Shown here piece by piece: positions 7,599-15,842 of a stretch of DNA of 56,899 nt. Source of the stretch: a virus; IMG/VR virus record IMGVR_UViG_3300020183_000087, positions 1 through 56,899 of that record; one strand, given 5' to 3'. Positions within the stretch are counted from its first letter, which is position 1, and each line of letters opens with the position of its first letter. The translations under genes and the position numbers were made by a program. The notes below the pieces were generated by a model that saw only the letters and a program-made list of their open reading frames with translations, had not been told where the DNA came from and ran no database searches.

Positions 7599-8371
7599 AA
7601 ACTGAAGGTGTTGTAAATCTTTTGTGCGATTAATTTGTTGGATTCAATACCAGGATGACTCATGTCCCTAGCATAATCCTCGGGTATAGGATGAAACAAA
7701 TCACATCCTAATATTTTTGATGTTGTTGGAAATAATGAAAATTCATAATATTGACTCTTATTTTCCCATAAATTCCTAATTAACTCAACATTTACAAGAT
7801 TAAAAGGAACCAAATGATCTACAAGTTTAGTATTATCACAATCAAGTTTTAATTCTACATGATTTCTTTGATACATCAAATATCTTGTAATACCTGGCAT
7901 CCCATAAATGACACATTTTGGAGAACCATACTTTTTATAAAGCATTAAAGAATTATGTAAGGCAAATTGTATAGATGACCCACCCATTCCCAAATTAATT
8001 ACAGGTGTTTTACAAAGTTTTTCTAAGACTGCAGGTATTGTATGTGAATCATCCACACCAGTCCCAAAGATATATGAGCAACCAAAAATAACTATAGAAT
8101 CTTTCCAATTAATATCTTTAAATTCCTTCGCTCTATACCCATGCGAATTAAGAGTATATTTTATTTGATTGCGTCGATAATACCAATTTAATGGTTGTAT
8201 TTTTAAATTATTTTGATAATTATTATAATCATCTGATCCAAAAAAATCCCAAGATCCAGATATATCATCACCTTTCCATTTGAATTGTTCAAAATTTTGA
8301 ACTGTTATGTTTGGAAGAGGAATAAAATCAGAAGAATTGATAGATCTTATGATATTGGGATTAACCTTCAC
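7595..8371 (-). CDS. SGNH/GDSL-like hydrolase, copy 1 (altered block I)
   Basis: A 258-residue protein. Block I reads IVIFGCSYIFGTGVDD at about residues 93-108, where the usual GDS is GCS, so the nucleophile serine is kept but aspartate is replaced by cysteine. INLGMGGSS follows (block II-like glycine and serine). Near the end, ARDMSHPG supplies the D-x-x-H of block V. The family contains esterases and acyl hydrolases that often act on polysaccharide acyl groups. It is a paralogue of 9353-10135 and belongs to the same accessory island. Confidence 0.65.
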   Translation of the reverse strand: MKVNPNIIRSINSSDFIPLPNITVQNFEQFKWKGDDISGSWDFFGSDDYNNYQNNLKIQPLNWYYRRNQIKYTLNSHGYRAKEFKDINWKDSIVIFGCSYIFGTGVDDSHTIPAVLEKLCKTPVINLGMGGSSIQFALHNSLMLYKKYGSPKCVIYGMPGITRYLMYQRNHVELKLDCDNTKLVDHLVPFNLVNVELIRNLWENKSQYYEFSLFPTTSKILGCDLFHPIPEDYARDMSHPGIESNKLIAQKIYNTFSL

Positions 8372-8541
8372 TGTTCTTTAGCGTATTGCTTTTTTGCTCT
8401 TTTAAGTTCTTTTAATTCTGCCTTAATTTCTTTATATGCAGATTGACCATCAATTTTACCACCCATTTCCATAGCAATGATAACATCAACACGAGTTCCG
8501 AAATGAGCAAGTGCTTTTTCAAAATCATCAAGTTCGTACAT
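8368..8541 (-). CDS. Small hypothetical protein
   Basis: A 57-residue protein starting MYELDDFEKALAHFG and ending with a lysine-rich helix (ELKELKRAKKQYAKEQ). It overlaps the SGNH gene as ATGA and the upstream gene by one base (TAATG). The tight fit on both sides is the main evidence for it. Function unknown. Confidence 0.7.
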   Translation of the reverse strand: MYELDDFEKALAHFGTRVDVIIAMEMGGKIDGQSAYKEIKAELKELKRAKKQYAKEQ

Positions 8542-8807
8542 TACTTGTCTCCCAAAGAATAATCATTCATACTATATATTGGTGGGCAATGAGCATCGAT
8601 TTGTGCTTGAAGTCTATTCTCCATCTCATAGAGAGCATTTGTTGTCTCTACGTTTTCCCGTTCAAGTCTCTCCAATCTTGTTTCCAAAGACTGGATAAGG
8701 TCAAGTAAAGTAAACTTACTTCCAACAAAGTTGTCAGCACAATCTACAATCACTTTCTTCTCTTTGTCTGATGCAAAGAACCAGTCAACAAATCTTTTAA
8801 TCATCAT
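8541..8807 (-). CDS. Small coiled-coil protein
   Basis: An 88-residue protein. The N-terminal 30 residues contain IKRFVDWFFASDKEKK. Residues 33-72 form a clear leucine-heptad coiled coil (LLDLIQSLETRLERLE). The end is short and polar. It may be an oligomerising accessory protein. The start overlaps the upstream gene by four bases. Confidence 0.7.
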   Translation of the reverse strand: MMIKRFVDWFFASDKEKKVIVDCADNFVGSKFTLLDLIQSLETRLERLERENVETTNALYEMENRLQAQIDAHCPPIYSMNDYSLGDK

Positions 8808-8971
8808 AAAACACCTACCGATTTTAAATAACGTCTATATGCAGCGAATCTACCTAAAGATGGTTGCCCAACAACGTTTAATTGATGACATATCTCACAA
8901 TACATCAACCACTCATACCAAGGAGTTGTTGGGTCTAATTCATGATATGGATATTCTTTAGAGTTTTCCAT
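8804..8971 (-). CDS. Small hypothetical protein with CxxC
   Basis: A 55-residue protein starting MENSKEYPYHELDP. It has a single C-x-x-C (MYCEICHQLN) and a basic C-terminal half (GRFAAYRRYLKS). The ATG follows directly after the TAG of the 47-residue reading frame upstream, and its stop overlaps the next ATG. Function unknown. Confidence 0.7.
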   Translation of the reverse strand: MENSKEYPYHELDPTTPWYEWLMYCEICHQLNVVGQPSLGRFAAYRRYLKSVGVL

Positions 8972-9115
8972 CTACATTACCTTCATAGGTTTTGGTCTAA
9001 GACCAACCTTCCTGCCGTCCTTTAAGATAAAAACGGGTTCCTGATATACATGACTTTTCAGTGAGAGCCGTGATAAGTCCGTTACCTTCTTTGTCTGTTG
9101 AATACCAGAGTCCAT
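8972..9115 (-). CDS. Possible overlapping small gene (alternate frame)
   Basis: A 47-residue frame (MDSGIQQTKKVTDLS to GLRPKPMKVM) lies mostly inside the 57-residue gene at 8997-9170, in another frame of the same strand. Its TAG is followed without a gap by the ATG of the next gene, the same spacing seen across the operon. The second half (EPVFILKDGRKVGLRPK) reads like a real small beta protein. It could be a true overlapping gene or the result of programmed frameshifting. Confidence 0.45.
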   Translation of the reverse strand: MDSGIQQTKKVTDLSRLSLKSHVYQEPVFILKDGRKVGLRPKPMKVM

Positions 9116-9170
9116 ATTTTTTTGAATCAACGTAAAAGCAATCATCAATCAACTTCTTATCTTCTGTCAT
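8997..9170 (-). CDS. Small hypothetical protein
   Basis: A 57-residue protein starting MTEDKKLIDDCFYVDS and ending KGRQEGWS. Its ATG overlaps the stop of the upstream gene by two bases. It reads as a small alpha/beta protein with YGLWYSTDKEGNG. It leaves 25 bases before the next gene, which the overlapping 47-residue frame fills. Function unknown. Confidence 0.65.
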   Translation of the reverse strand: MTEDKKLIDDCFYVDSKKYGLWYSTDKEGNGLITALTEKSCISGTRFYLKGRQEGWS

Positions 9171-9316
9171 TTCTTTACAGGCTTTGGTTTCAGAACTTTA
9201 TTCTCATTTACCTGAGTTACAGTATTATGAAGTTGCTTTAATGCTTCAATTGTTTCTGGAGTCTCTTCCCAACTCCAATCATTTGAATTTTTGTCAGAAA
9301 ATGTGCGGATTGCCAT
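9167..9316 (-). CDS. Small hypothetical protein
   Basis: A 49-residue protein starting MAIRTFSDKNSNDWSW and ending LKPKPVKK. GAGGA lies at good distance before the ATG at 9316. The middle is helical (PETIEALKQLHNTVTQ). It heads the run of small genes from 9316 down to 8368. No function is recognised. Confidence 0.65.
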   Translation of the reverse strand: MAIRTFSDKNSNDWSWEETPETIEALKQLHNTVTQVNENKVLKPKPVKK

Positions 9317-9352
9317 GTCCTCTATAGCATCTCTTATTATGATAACACAGAA

Positions 9353-10135
9353 TCACCCAATCTGCAACCCAGCAATTACCTTTTCTGCGGCAAATTGATT
9401 TGTCTTCTCTCCTGGATGTGCGGAATAATATCCAGACTTTTGCTTCCTCATATCTCTGGCAAAATCAATTTGATTTACAAAATTACATTGTAAAATCTGA
9501 GCGGTATCTGGGAATAAACTTAGTTCAAAATAATTAGTCCTATTCTTCCACATTTCTCTAAATGCTATGGCATTTAATTTTAATTGGATTATCGCATTAT
9601 CCTTGTTTTCATTCCAATAATAACCAATTTTAAATCGATCATAATTCCAATTACCACAGTTCATAACTCTATCATTGGTGTAATATGGTAGTCTATATGG
9701 AGAGGTCCACAAACTTACAATTGCTCTTGGTGTTGGATATGATTCACTTAATAATGCAGCATTATGAAGAGTATATAGTGAAGACGACCCTGCAGCACCC
9801 AAATTAACTACAGGAATATTAAGTGCTTTCTGTATTTTATAGCATAATGTATCTTCCTCAGGCAACCCAACACCAAAAACGCAAGAATCTCCAAAAACTA
9901 CAATCGATTTTGCCCAATTAATTTTATCAAATTCTTTTGTTCGATAACCAGCACTGTTAATATTATATTCAACGGTTTTTGTCCTAAATCTCCACTCTTT
10001 TGGAAGTTCTTTTAAATTTTTTTGATATAATACTTCACTATCTTGATCAAACCACTTGCAAACTCCAACAAGTAATTCTTTATTTGGAAGTAATAATTTA
10101 TTATCAATTCTTTCAGTTAATTTTAATATTGTCAT
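9353..10135 (-). CDS. SGNH/GDSL-like hydrolase, copy 2
   Basis: A 260-residue paralogue of 7595-8371 that keeps the canonical block I (IVVFGDSCVFGVGLPE, about residues 82-97). NLGAAGSSS follows as block II. The C-terminal FARDM and YSAHPGEK carry the aspartate and histidine, with a longer spacing than in copy 1. Proteins like this deacylate or bind glycans. The ATG overlaps the stop of the carbamoyltransferase gene (ATGA), so the two are translated together, pointing to a shared pathway. Confidence 0.7.
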   Translation of the reverse strand: MTILKLTERIDNKLLLPNKELLVGVCKWFDQDSEVLYQKNLKELPKEWRFRTKTVEYNINSAGYRTKEFDKINWAKSIVVFGDSCVFGVGLPEEDTLCYKIQKALNIPVVNLGAAGSSSLYTLHNAALLSESYPTPRAIVSLWTSPYRLPYYTNDRVMNCGNWNYDRFKIGYYWNENKDNAIIQLKLNAIAFREMWKNRTNYFELSLFPDTAQILQCNFVNQIDFARDMRKQKSGYYSAHPGEKTNQFAAEKVIAGLQIG

Positions 10136-11556
10136 GAAAATATTTGAATATTGTAAAGTCTAGACCACTTATCACAATCTATTTCATCATTTAGTATTGG
10201 TTGTCCTTTAATATTTAAACTAGTATTCAATAGCATAGGATGTCCAGTTTTTTCCTTCCACTGATATAAAAGATTATAAAGTCTAGGAGCATCACTTTTT
10301 TTAACAGTCTGCAATCGACTTGTCCCATCAACATGCACGATCCCAGGAAACTTTTCTGGATACTTACATCTAACAGCATGTTGCATAAATGGACTCTCCA
10401 CTAAATCATGATGCATATCAAAATAAGTATTTGCAAACTCTATTGGAACAACTGGAGAGAATGGTCTATAAGATTCTCTATTTTTTATCTTATTAACCTT
10501 ATCTTTTATATTTGGATCCGTTGGATCTGCAATAAGACTTCTTGCTCCCAATGCCCTTGGTCCAAATTCTGCTCGACCTCGCGCAAGACCACAAACTTTA
10601 TGTTCATACAAATAATTTACTATTTGAATATTTGTATGCTTATGTGGCAAATAATATCCAAGATATGGAGTAAATTTGATATGTTTCTTTTTATGTGCTA
10701 ACACTGCACCAATCGCAGAACCACTATCTCCAGGTGCTGGCATTATCCACACGTTCTTAAAGTGGTTATATGCATGTCGATTAGCAACACAATTTAAAGC
10801 ACATCCACCCATCAATACAAGATTATTAGTATGAACTAATTTTTTAGTCAATCTCAATGCATTATTAAAAAGTATTTCATATACTTCTTGAGTAGCAGCT
10901 GCAATATCTTCTTTAGATTCTTCTGGTCTCCAATTCTTACATCCACGATGTAAATTGACCTTACATTTAAAATCATCAGTTATAAAATCATCAAAGATAG
11001 CATCTTTTAACTTGCTCTTATCACCTAAAGCAGATAATGCCATTAAGATATATTCTTCTTCATTAGGTTTTAATCCGCATCTTTGAGTCATTGCAGAATA
11101 TAATAAACCAATACTATTTGGATATTTTAATTCATATTTTAACTTTAAGTCTTTACCAGATGCTTCCCAAATTGTAAGTGTTTGGAATTCACCAATAGCA
11201 TCAATAACAAGAACAGCAGCATGTTTAAATTTACTGGTAAAATAACCACCACATGCATGTGTATAGTGGTGGTTAAAGAATTTATGTTCACATTCGTAAT
11301 ATCTCTCAAAATTATTAACAAATGGTCCTTGACCAGCATAAATTTGCCTCATCCTCTTTTTTAGAGGATTCTCATACCAGCAGATTAATTCTGGTTTTCC
11401 ATATCTCAAAGCATAATTTAACAATGAGTCCGATATATATGGGTCATTTTTAATTTTACTAAATCGTTCACTCTCACTGGCGAATACCAATTTGTCTTTT
11501 ACAAATACTGACATAGCAGCATTATGACTATTAGATGATATTCCCCATGTTATCAT
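10132..11556 (-). CDS. NodU/CmcH-family carbamoyltransferase
   Basis: A 474-residue carbamoyltransferase. It has the HSP70-like N-terminal opening WGISSNSHNAAMSV, the HHYTHACGGYF histidine motif, VLVIDAIGE, and GGCALNCVANR, which together form the carbamoyl-adenylate domain. The C-terminal YrdC-like part has GRAEFGPRALGARS. The family moves a carbamoyl group from carbamoyl phosphate (with ATP) to a hydroxyl on a sugar or small molecule. It is shorter than many relatives but all main motifs are present. It overlaps a radical SAM gene upstream and an SGNH gene downstream, which suggests one modification pathway. Confidence 0.88.
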   Translation of the reverse strand: MITWGISSNSHNAAMSVFVKDKLVFASESERFSKIKNDPYISDSLLNYALRYGKPELICWYENPLKKRMRQIYAGQGPFVNNFERYYECEHKFFNHHYTHACGGYFTSKFKHAAVLVIDAIGEFQTLTIWEASGKDLKLKYELKYPNSIGLLYSAMTQRCGLKPNEEEYILMALSALGDKSKLKDAIFDDFITDDFKCKVNLHRGCKNWRPEESKEDIAAATQEVYEILFNNALRLTKKLVHTNNLVLMGGCALNCVANRHAYNHFKNVWIMPAPGDSGSAIGAVLAHKKKHIKFTPYLGYYLPHKHTNIQIVNYLYEHKVCGLARGRAEFGPRALGARSLIADPTDPNIKDKVNKIKNRESYRPFSPVVPIEFANTYFDMHHDLVESPFMQHAVRCKYPEKFPGIVHVDGTSRLQTVKKSDAPRLYNLLYQWKEKTGHPMLLNTSLNIKGQPILNDEIDCDKWSRLYNIQIFS

Positions 11557-12382
11557 ATCTTTTCTCCCAATAACTTACTGGTAGTGTTGGATCTTCTTTT
11601 ACAAAATTTTTAACCTTATTTGCGGGACACATTGAACAATATGATTCATCTTCTCTACCTAAAAATTCTTCCAATTCATCGTCTGTGCAACTTACATCTA
11701 ATGGAGCATATTTTAAATATGGTTCCCATTTAGCACTAAGATTATATTTTTTAGATTGCATTGGCAAATATGCTAATGCTGGGCACTTCCAAAGTTTATT
11801 TTCATGCAACTGAATAGCATGTTTAGAGATACAAATTTCCCAACTTTTACGAGAATTATTATCCTCGTAAGGAATCATGTTTGAACCGAACCCTTTATAT
11901 TGTGGAGTCCAATGTTCGTTAGTATAATCCCAAAATTCAACATGAACTCCAAGATCATGCTTCCACTGTTTGGCAAGATTATATCCCGTTTTAAACTTTT
12001 TTACGTAGTCCTTATGTGTTGTACTATGAATTGATATTGCAAGATTAGTTTGAGTCGCAATCAAAGCTTTTGGTAACTTGGGATGTAAGTGCAAAAAACT
12101 AGCATTTGAAACTAAATCAATTTGAGTATATGGATCTGGATATATCATCCTCACCAAATATACAAGATCGACCAATTCTTTATTAAGAGTTGGTTCTCCA
12201 CCAAGTATAACAAATGTTTTAGGTTTGACTCTTTGACCCCAAATATATAGCCATTCTTTTGCAGTTTCTAGATTTAGTGTGCCAGAGTGTCCATGATTAG
12301 AGTAATGAGAGCATCCCTCACATGAAAAATTACATGCATGAGTAACATGCAGTTCTATCTGTTTGGTATCAAACTGTTTCAT
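11531..12382 (-). CDS. Radical SAM protein, copy 1
   Basis: A 283-residue radical SAM enzyme. C17-x3-C21-x2-C24 (HACNFSCEGC) binds the main iron-sulphur cluster, and LGGEP at 60-64 contacts SAM. Five more cysteines near the end (about 184, 200, 232, 249, 252, including KLWKCPAL and YCSMCPA) resemble a SPASM/twitch region for a second cluster. The substrate is unknown; SPASM enzymes often modify peptides or sugars. It is clearly paralogous to 15023-15841 and overlaps the carbamoyltransferase by 26 bases. Confidence 0.88.
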   Translation of the reverse strand: MKQFDTKQIELHVTHACNFSCEGCSHYSNHGHSGTLNLETAKEWLYIWGQRVKPKTFVILGGEPTLNKELVDLVYLVRMIYPDPYTQIDLVSNASFLHLHPKLPKALIATQTNLAISIHSTTHKDYVKKFKTGYNLAKQWKHDLGVHVEFWDYTNEHWTPQYKGFGSNMIPYEDNNSRKSWEICISKHAIQLHENKLWKCPALAYLPMQSKKYNLSAKWEPYLKYAPLDVSCTDDELEEFLGREDESYCSMCPANKVKNFVKEDPTLPVSYWEKRYDNMGNII

Positions 12383-12911
12383 CTTTAGGATGAGAATGAT
12401 AATTAAAATTAATTAATAAGCGTGTGGTTGAATTTGTACACGTAGTTGCAGTGTGTTTTAAATTACAATCGAATTTGCAGAATCTATTTGCAACACTTTT
12501 AACTTTTGTTCCATTTTCAAACAAAGTATATCCATCATTTGAATTTATATAATAAATTCCTGTTGTTAAATGTCCCCTAAAATCACAGTGAAATCCATTA
12601 GTAAAAACCTTTAGTTGTTCAGTCATTATCATACAATTTGCCTTAATTCTAGCAATTGCTGACATGTTTTCTTTTTGTATAATGGGTCGCATCAAATCAA
12701 AAGATGGACTTAAAATAGTATGTGAGGCAAAAATTAATTGTGTAAAGTGAAACCAATTATCTTCATCACCCAACATACTACATCCAGGGAAAAAAGTCCA
12801 TGTACAAGAATTTGCGGTATCTCCCTTATCTAAGGCACCAGTAAAGTAATCATAAATTAATTGATGTTCTCTTTTGTGGAGATAATTATCAATAACTTCT
12901 ATATTATTCAT
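12369..12911 (-). CDS. 2OG/Fe(II) dioxygenase-like protein
   Basis: A 180-residue protein with the double-stranded beta-helix oxygenase pattern: H-x-D in GFHCDFRGHLTTG, a strand with TTGIYYINSNDG, and a distal histidine in LKHTATT followed by an arginine (TTRLLINF) at the right distance. The ATG at 12911 was preferred to the TTG just before it. Both neighbours overlap. It lies directly upstream of the first radical SAM gene. Substrate unknown. Confidence 0.72.
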   Translation of the reverse strand: MNNIEVIDNYLHKREHQLIYDYFTGALDKGDTANSCTWTFFPGCSMLGDEDNWFHFTQLIFASHTILSPSFDLMRPIIQKENMSAIARIKANCMIMTEQLKVFTNGFHCDFRGHLTTGIYYINSNDGYTLFENGTKVKSVANRFCKFDCNLKHTATTCTNSTTRLLINFNYHSHPKDETV

Positions 12912-13455
12912 CAATGTATCCTGTCTCTTTTAACATCTCTACTGCTTCATCAAAAGACTTATAAAGAATTTGTAAACAAATTGCTTTACGATCAGGGAGT
13001 CCTGCTTCCATAGGATAGACCGAGTGTGGTTTAGATACATCAAGGAGATATGCATCTCCAGGGTGTGCCATAAATCTTACAGATTTTTTTAGATGACCTT
13101 CATGGAAGATTGCACCATCTGTTTGATTTGCAATTTTAGTTGTGGACGCTTCCTCTTGTGGATAATAAAATTGAGTTACACATCTATCTGTCTTAATATA
13201 AAAGTTGATGATTGCCTCAATGTTACTATCAGTATGAGGAGGAATCTTATAATTCAATTCCATCAAAGATAGTGTGCAGTTGTCCCTATAAGATTCTGGA
13301 ATTACCTCAAGAAGACCGCTTTCATCTTTAGTGTTGATATATGAATATTTAATTCCAGCAAATCCAAATGGAGTATCCATTCCATATTCAATTTTTTTAC
13401 CAGTTTTAAGATAGGAACCTACAAAAAATTGTCTATTTAATTTACGAAAAAACAT
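12904..13455 (-). CDS. 2OG/Fe(II) dioxygenase-like protein
   Basis: A 183-residue protein. H-x-D is in IPPHTDSN, the distal histidine is in SKPHSVYPM, and an arginine follows in PDRKAICLQI. HPGDAYLLDV is the usual strand before the distal histidine. It resembles the aspartyl/asparaginyl-hydroxylase and P4H group and is complete in length. It is translationally coupled to the next oxygenase by an overlap of eight bases. Confidence 0.72.
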   Translation of the reverse strand: MFFRKLNRQFFVGSYLKTGKKIEYGMDTPFGFAGIKYSYINTKDESGLLEVIPESYRDNCTLSLMELNYKIPPHTDSNIEAIINFYIKTDRCVTQFYYPQEEASTTKIANQTDGAIFHEGHLKKSVRFMAHPGDAYLLDVSKPHSVYPMEAGLPDRKAICLQILYKSFDEAVEMLKETGYIDE

Positions 13456-13465
13456 TTAAAATCTC

Positions 13466-13945
13466 CTAGTCAGCGTAAGAATATTCTTTCCATTCAGGCA
13501 CGTTACAATTTGCCAAATCAAATGCAACTTTATTCCAAGGTGCTCGTGGTTGACGAACTAATCTCATATTAGTATGTTCTAATAGTCTATTCCCCTTTTT
13601 AGTATTGCATGTAGAACATGCAACAACTAAATTTTCCCAATTATCCTCACCACCTTTACTACGGGGAAGAACATGATCTATAGTTAATCTATGCGTTGAT
13701 CCACAATATTGGCAGGTATTACGATCTCTTTTATAAATCATTGATCTTGATGGTCGGCACCTGGCAGCATAATTAATCGGGACTTTAATATAACTCAGTA
13801 ATCTAATTACTCTTTCAGATATGACTTGAACCTTTTCCTTTAAAACTAAAATAACCGCCCTCTTCCAATTAGTAAAATTGATTGGTTCATAACTTGAATT
13901 GAGAACAAGAATAGTTTGGTTTGGTTTAATCTTTAAATGTTCCAT
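13466..13945 (-). CDS. HNH endonuclease, cyanobacterial type
   Basis: A 159-residue protein. It starts with VLVLNSSYEPINFTNWKRA, the opening typical of a family found widely in cyanobacteria. The HNH core has C-x-x-C (NTCQYCGS), LTIDHVLPRSKGG with the catalytic histidine, NWENLV, and a second C-x-x-C (ACSTCNTKKG). It stands alone, not inside an intron, and no neighbouring gene is interrupted. It is probably a DNA-processing nuclease taken from a host, or a free-standing homing-type element. Confidence 0.82.
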   Translation of the reverse strand: MEHLKIKPNQTILVLNSSYEPINFTNWKRAVILVLKEKVQVISERVIRLLSYIKVPINYAARCRPSRSMIYKRDRNTCQYCGSTHRLTIDHVLPRSKGGEDNWENLVVACSTCNTKKGNRLLEHTNMRLVRQPRAPWNKVAFDLANCNVPEWKEYSYAD

Positions 13946-13947
13946 AC

Positions 13948-14142
13948 TTAGTCATAAACATTTTGCTCTTGCTGTATTCTGTCTAAGTGATGATAAATTG
14001 TCTCCTTAGAATATTGAAATTCATCAAATCTTTTTGGATTATACTTTTCCATCTTATGAAGCATATTGATCCAATCATATCGTTTATCAACAACCCAACC
14101 ATAACGACGTTCGTCGTGCATAATATCAAAAATAGAAAGCAT
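13948..14142 (-). CDS. Small hypothetical protein
   Basis: A 64-residue protein starting MLSIFDIMHDERRYGW and ending QQEQNVYD, rich in charged and aromatic residues. The ATG at 14142 was preferred to the TTG nine bases upstream. It ends two bases before the HNH gene starts. No domain is recognised. Confidence 0.65.
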   Translation of the reverse strand: MLSIFDIMHDERRYGWVVDKRYDWINMLHKMEKYNPKRFDEFQYSKETIYHHLDRIQQEQNVYD

Positions 14143-14162
14143 CAGAACCAATACTAATTATA

Positions 14163-14396
14163 TCACCTCATCATTCTATCTGATAAATCTAAATTATGCA
14201 ATATCTCGTTGATGGTTCCCTTACAATCTTTGTTAATTTCCATTACTTCAGACTTTTTTCTTTGCCATCTGATTTCGGGTATGATTGTGGGATGTTGTTT
14301 TAACCATAGATAATCATCTTCGGTCAACTCAGATATTTTCCCCTTATTGATTTTAGTCAAAATACTTGCGTATTGTATTTTATCTGCTGCGTTCAT
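14163..14396 (-). CDS. Small hypothetical protein
   Basis: A 77-residue helical, charged protein (starts MNAADKIQYASILTK). It has ELTEDDYLWLKQHPTIIP in the first half and a basic segment RWQRKKSEV. It overlaps the oxygenase-like gene upstream by 17 bases. Function unknown. Confidence 0.65.
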   Translation of the reverse strand: MNAADKIQYASILTKINKGKISELTEDDYLWLKQHPTIIPEIRWQRKKSEVMEINKDCKGTINEILHNLDLSDRMMR

Positions 14397-15033
14397 ATGC
14401 TTTTAACTTTGATGGGTGCATAAAATCAACCACAATAACACAACGATAATACTTTTGTGCAACCACTGGTGGTGGCATCACTGGTTGGTGATTTATATGA
14501 GAATGATGAATCAAAAGAGAATTCTCATCACCAGGAATAATTATCTCTCTATCCTTGTTTTCTATTAAAGTTCCATATATTCTGGATGGATTCTTAAGAT
14601 AATATATCATACCCAAATCAAAGTGCTCATGACTGTGACTATTCCCATAATTGATGTATAACTCGTGAGTATAATTCTCTTCACTCACTCCCTTCATTCT
14701 CTTCGCCCAGTATGATTGAACATGATATTCTTTGATCCTGGGATTGTTGGTTATCTCCGCATAGTTATACAAATGAGACTTAACTAATTTAAAAAAATTA
14801 GTCCAACTAGTCTTATACCATAATTTTCGATCTTGAAGTCTATTTGTTGCTTCTACACTGGAATCCCACTTATCATCACATACTTCAAGTTCATTATCAA
14901 TCTCTTTTAATAAATTAGATTGATCATATTTACTTAGCATATTATAAGCCCTGTAAATTGTATTGCCACAGAAATCAAAGTGCTCTACGTTTCGGGGATC
15001 TTCTGGATATTCCACAAACTCTTCAGGTATCAT
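14380..15033 (-). CDS. Cupin/2OG oxygenase-like protein
   Basis: A 217-residue protein. The second half has a histidine cluster (NSHSHEHFDLGMIYYL), then a strand pair with REIIIPGDENSLLIHHSH and a late arginine in KYYRCVIVV. This resembles the 2OG-oxygenase group of cyanophages in which H-x-x-x-D sits before a YYL strand. The N-terminal 100 residues are helical and unlike the family core. The assignment is weaker than for its neighbours. It overlaps the second radical SAM gene by 11 bases. Confidence 0.55.
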   Translation of the reverse strand: MIPEEFVEYPEDPRNVEHFDFCGNTIYRAYNMLSKYDQSNLLKEIDNELEVCDDKWDSSVEATNRLQDRKLWYKTSWTNFFKLVKSHLYNYAEITNNPRIKEYHVQSYWAKRMKGVSEENYTHELYINYGNSHSHEHFDLGMIYYLKNPSRIYGTLIENKDREIIIPGDENSLLIHHSHINHQPVMPPPVVAQKYYRCVIVVDFMHPSKLKAYERSR

Positions 15034-15841
15034 ACAACTTTTTCCAATGACTTAGAGGTAGGAGAGGATTCTCAGGAGTAAAGTATTCTTCTTTTGCGGG
15101 GCACATTGAACAAAAAGATTCTTCCTTTTTAGTGAAAAATTGCTTTAGTTCATCTTTACTACAGGTATGATCTAAAGGAACATATTTTAAATATGGATCC
15201 CATTTTTCAGACAAATTATACTTTTGTGCCTGCATTGGTAAGTATGCAAGTGCTGGACACTTCCAAAGTTTTCCCTCATGTAATTGAACACACAATTTAG
15301 AGACACAGCACTTCCAACTGGATTTCGGATCATTGTCTTCAAATGGTTCCATTTTATCACCGAAACCCTTATATTGCCTAATCCAATGTATAATTGATGG
15401 TCGTATTTCTACAGGAGCACCTTTTGTAATCCACTCTTTCATTAACGCATATACAGACTCAAATTTTTCTCTGTATTGAAGATCACCATCAGAGTGAACA
15501 GATACTCCGAGAATAGTATTTGTTCTCTTTAAAGCCTTCCACAAATGTGGATGTTTATGTAAATGAAATCCATTAGAAATAACTTCTGTATAAGAGTTAG
15601 GCCACATCTCCCTAGCAAGATATACGAATTCCGTCAGATCTGGATGTAATGCTGGTTCGCCACCCATTAAAGTAAATCTCATCGGAAGAATTTTATCATT
15701 CCAATTACTCATCCACTTTGCAGCTTCCTCTAAAGTAATAGATCCAGAGTGCCCCTGATTCATATAATGTGTACATCCCTCACAAGTTAAATTGCAAGAG
15801 TGAGTAACATGTAATTGTATCTCGTGAGGTACTTTTAACAT
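15023..15841 (-). CDS. Radical SAM protein, copy 2
   Basis: A 272-residue paralogue of 11531-12382. C16-x3-C20-x2-C23 (HSCNLTCEGC) is followed by MGGEP at 59-63. C-terminal cysteines at about 177, 178, 183, 194, 226, 243 and 246 (GKLWKCPALAYLP, FCSMCPAKE) again suggest a second cluster. Shared stretches include QYKGFG, LWKCPALAYLPMQ and CSMCPA. The two copies differ mostly in the middle, where substrate contacts are expected, so they may act on different positions of one substrate. Confidence 0.88.
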   Translation of the reverse strand: MLKVPHEIQLHVTHSCNLTCEGCTHYMNQGHSGSITLEEAAKWMSNWNDKILPMRFTLMGGEPALHPDLTEFVYLAREMWPNSYTEVISNGFHLHKHPHLWKALKRTNTILGVSVHSDGDLQYREKFESVYALMKEWITKGAPVEIRPSIIHWIRQYKGFGDKMEPFEDNDPKSSWKCCVSKLCVQLHEGKLWKCPALAYLPMQAQKYNLSEKWDPYLKYVPLDHTCSKDELKQFFTKKEESFCSMCPAKEEYFTPENPLLPLSHWKKLYDT

Positions 15842-15842
15842 A

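Noticed and set aside
13466-13945. HNH gene as part of an intron or inserted homing element
   Set aside because: Neighbouring genes are complete and overlap or abut as elsewhere in the operon. There is no sign of a split gene or intron ends.
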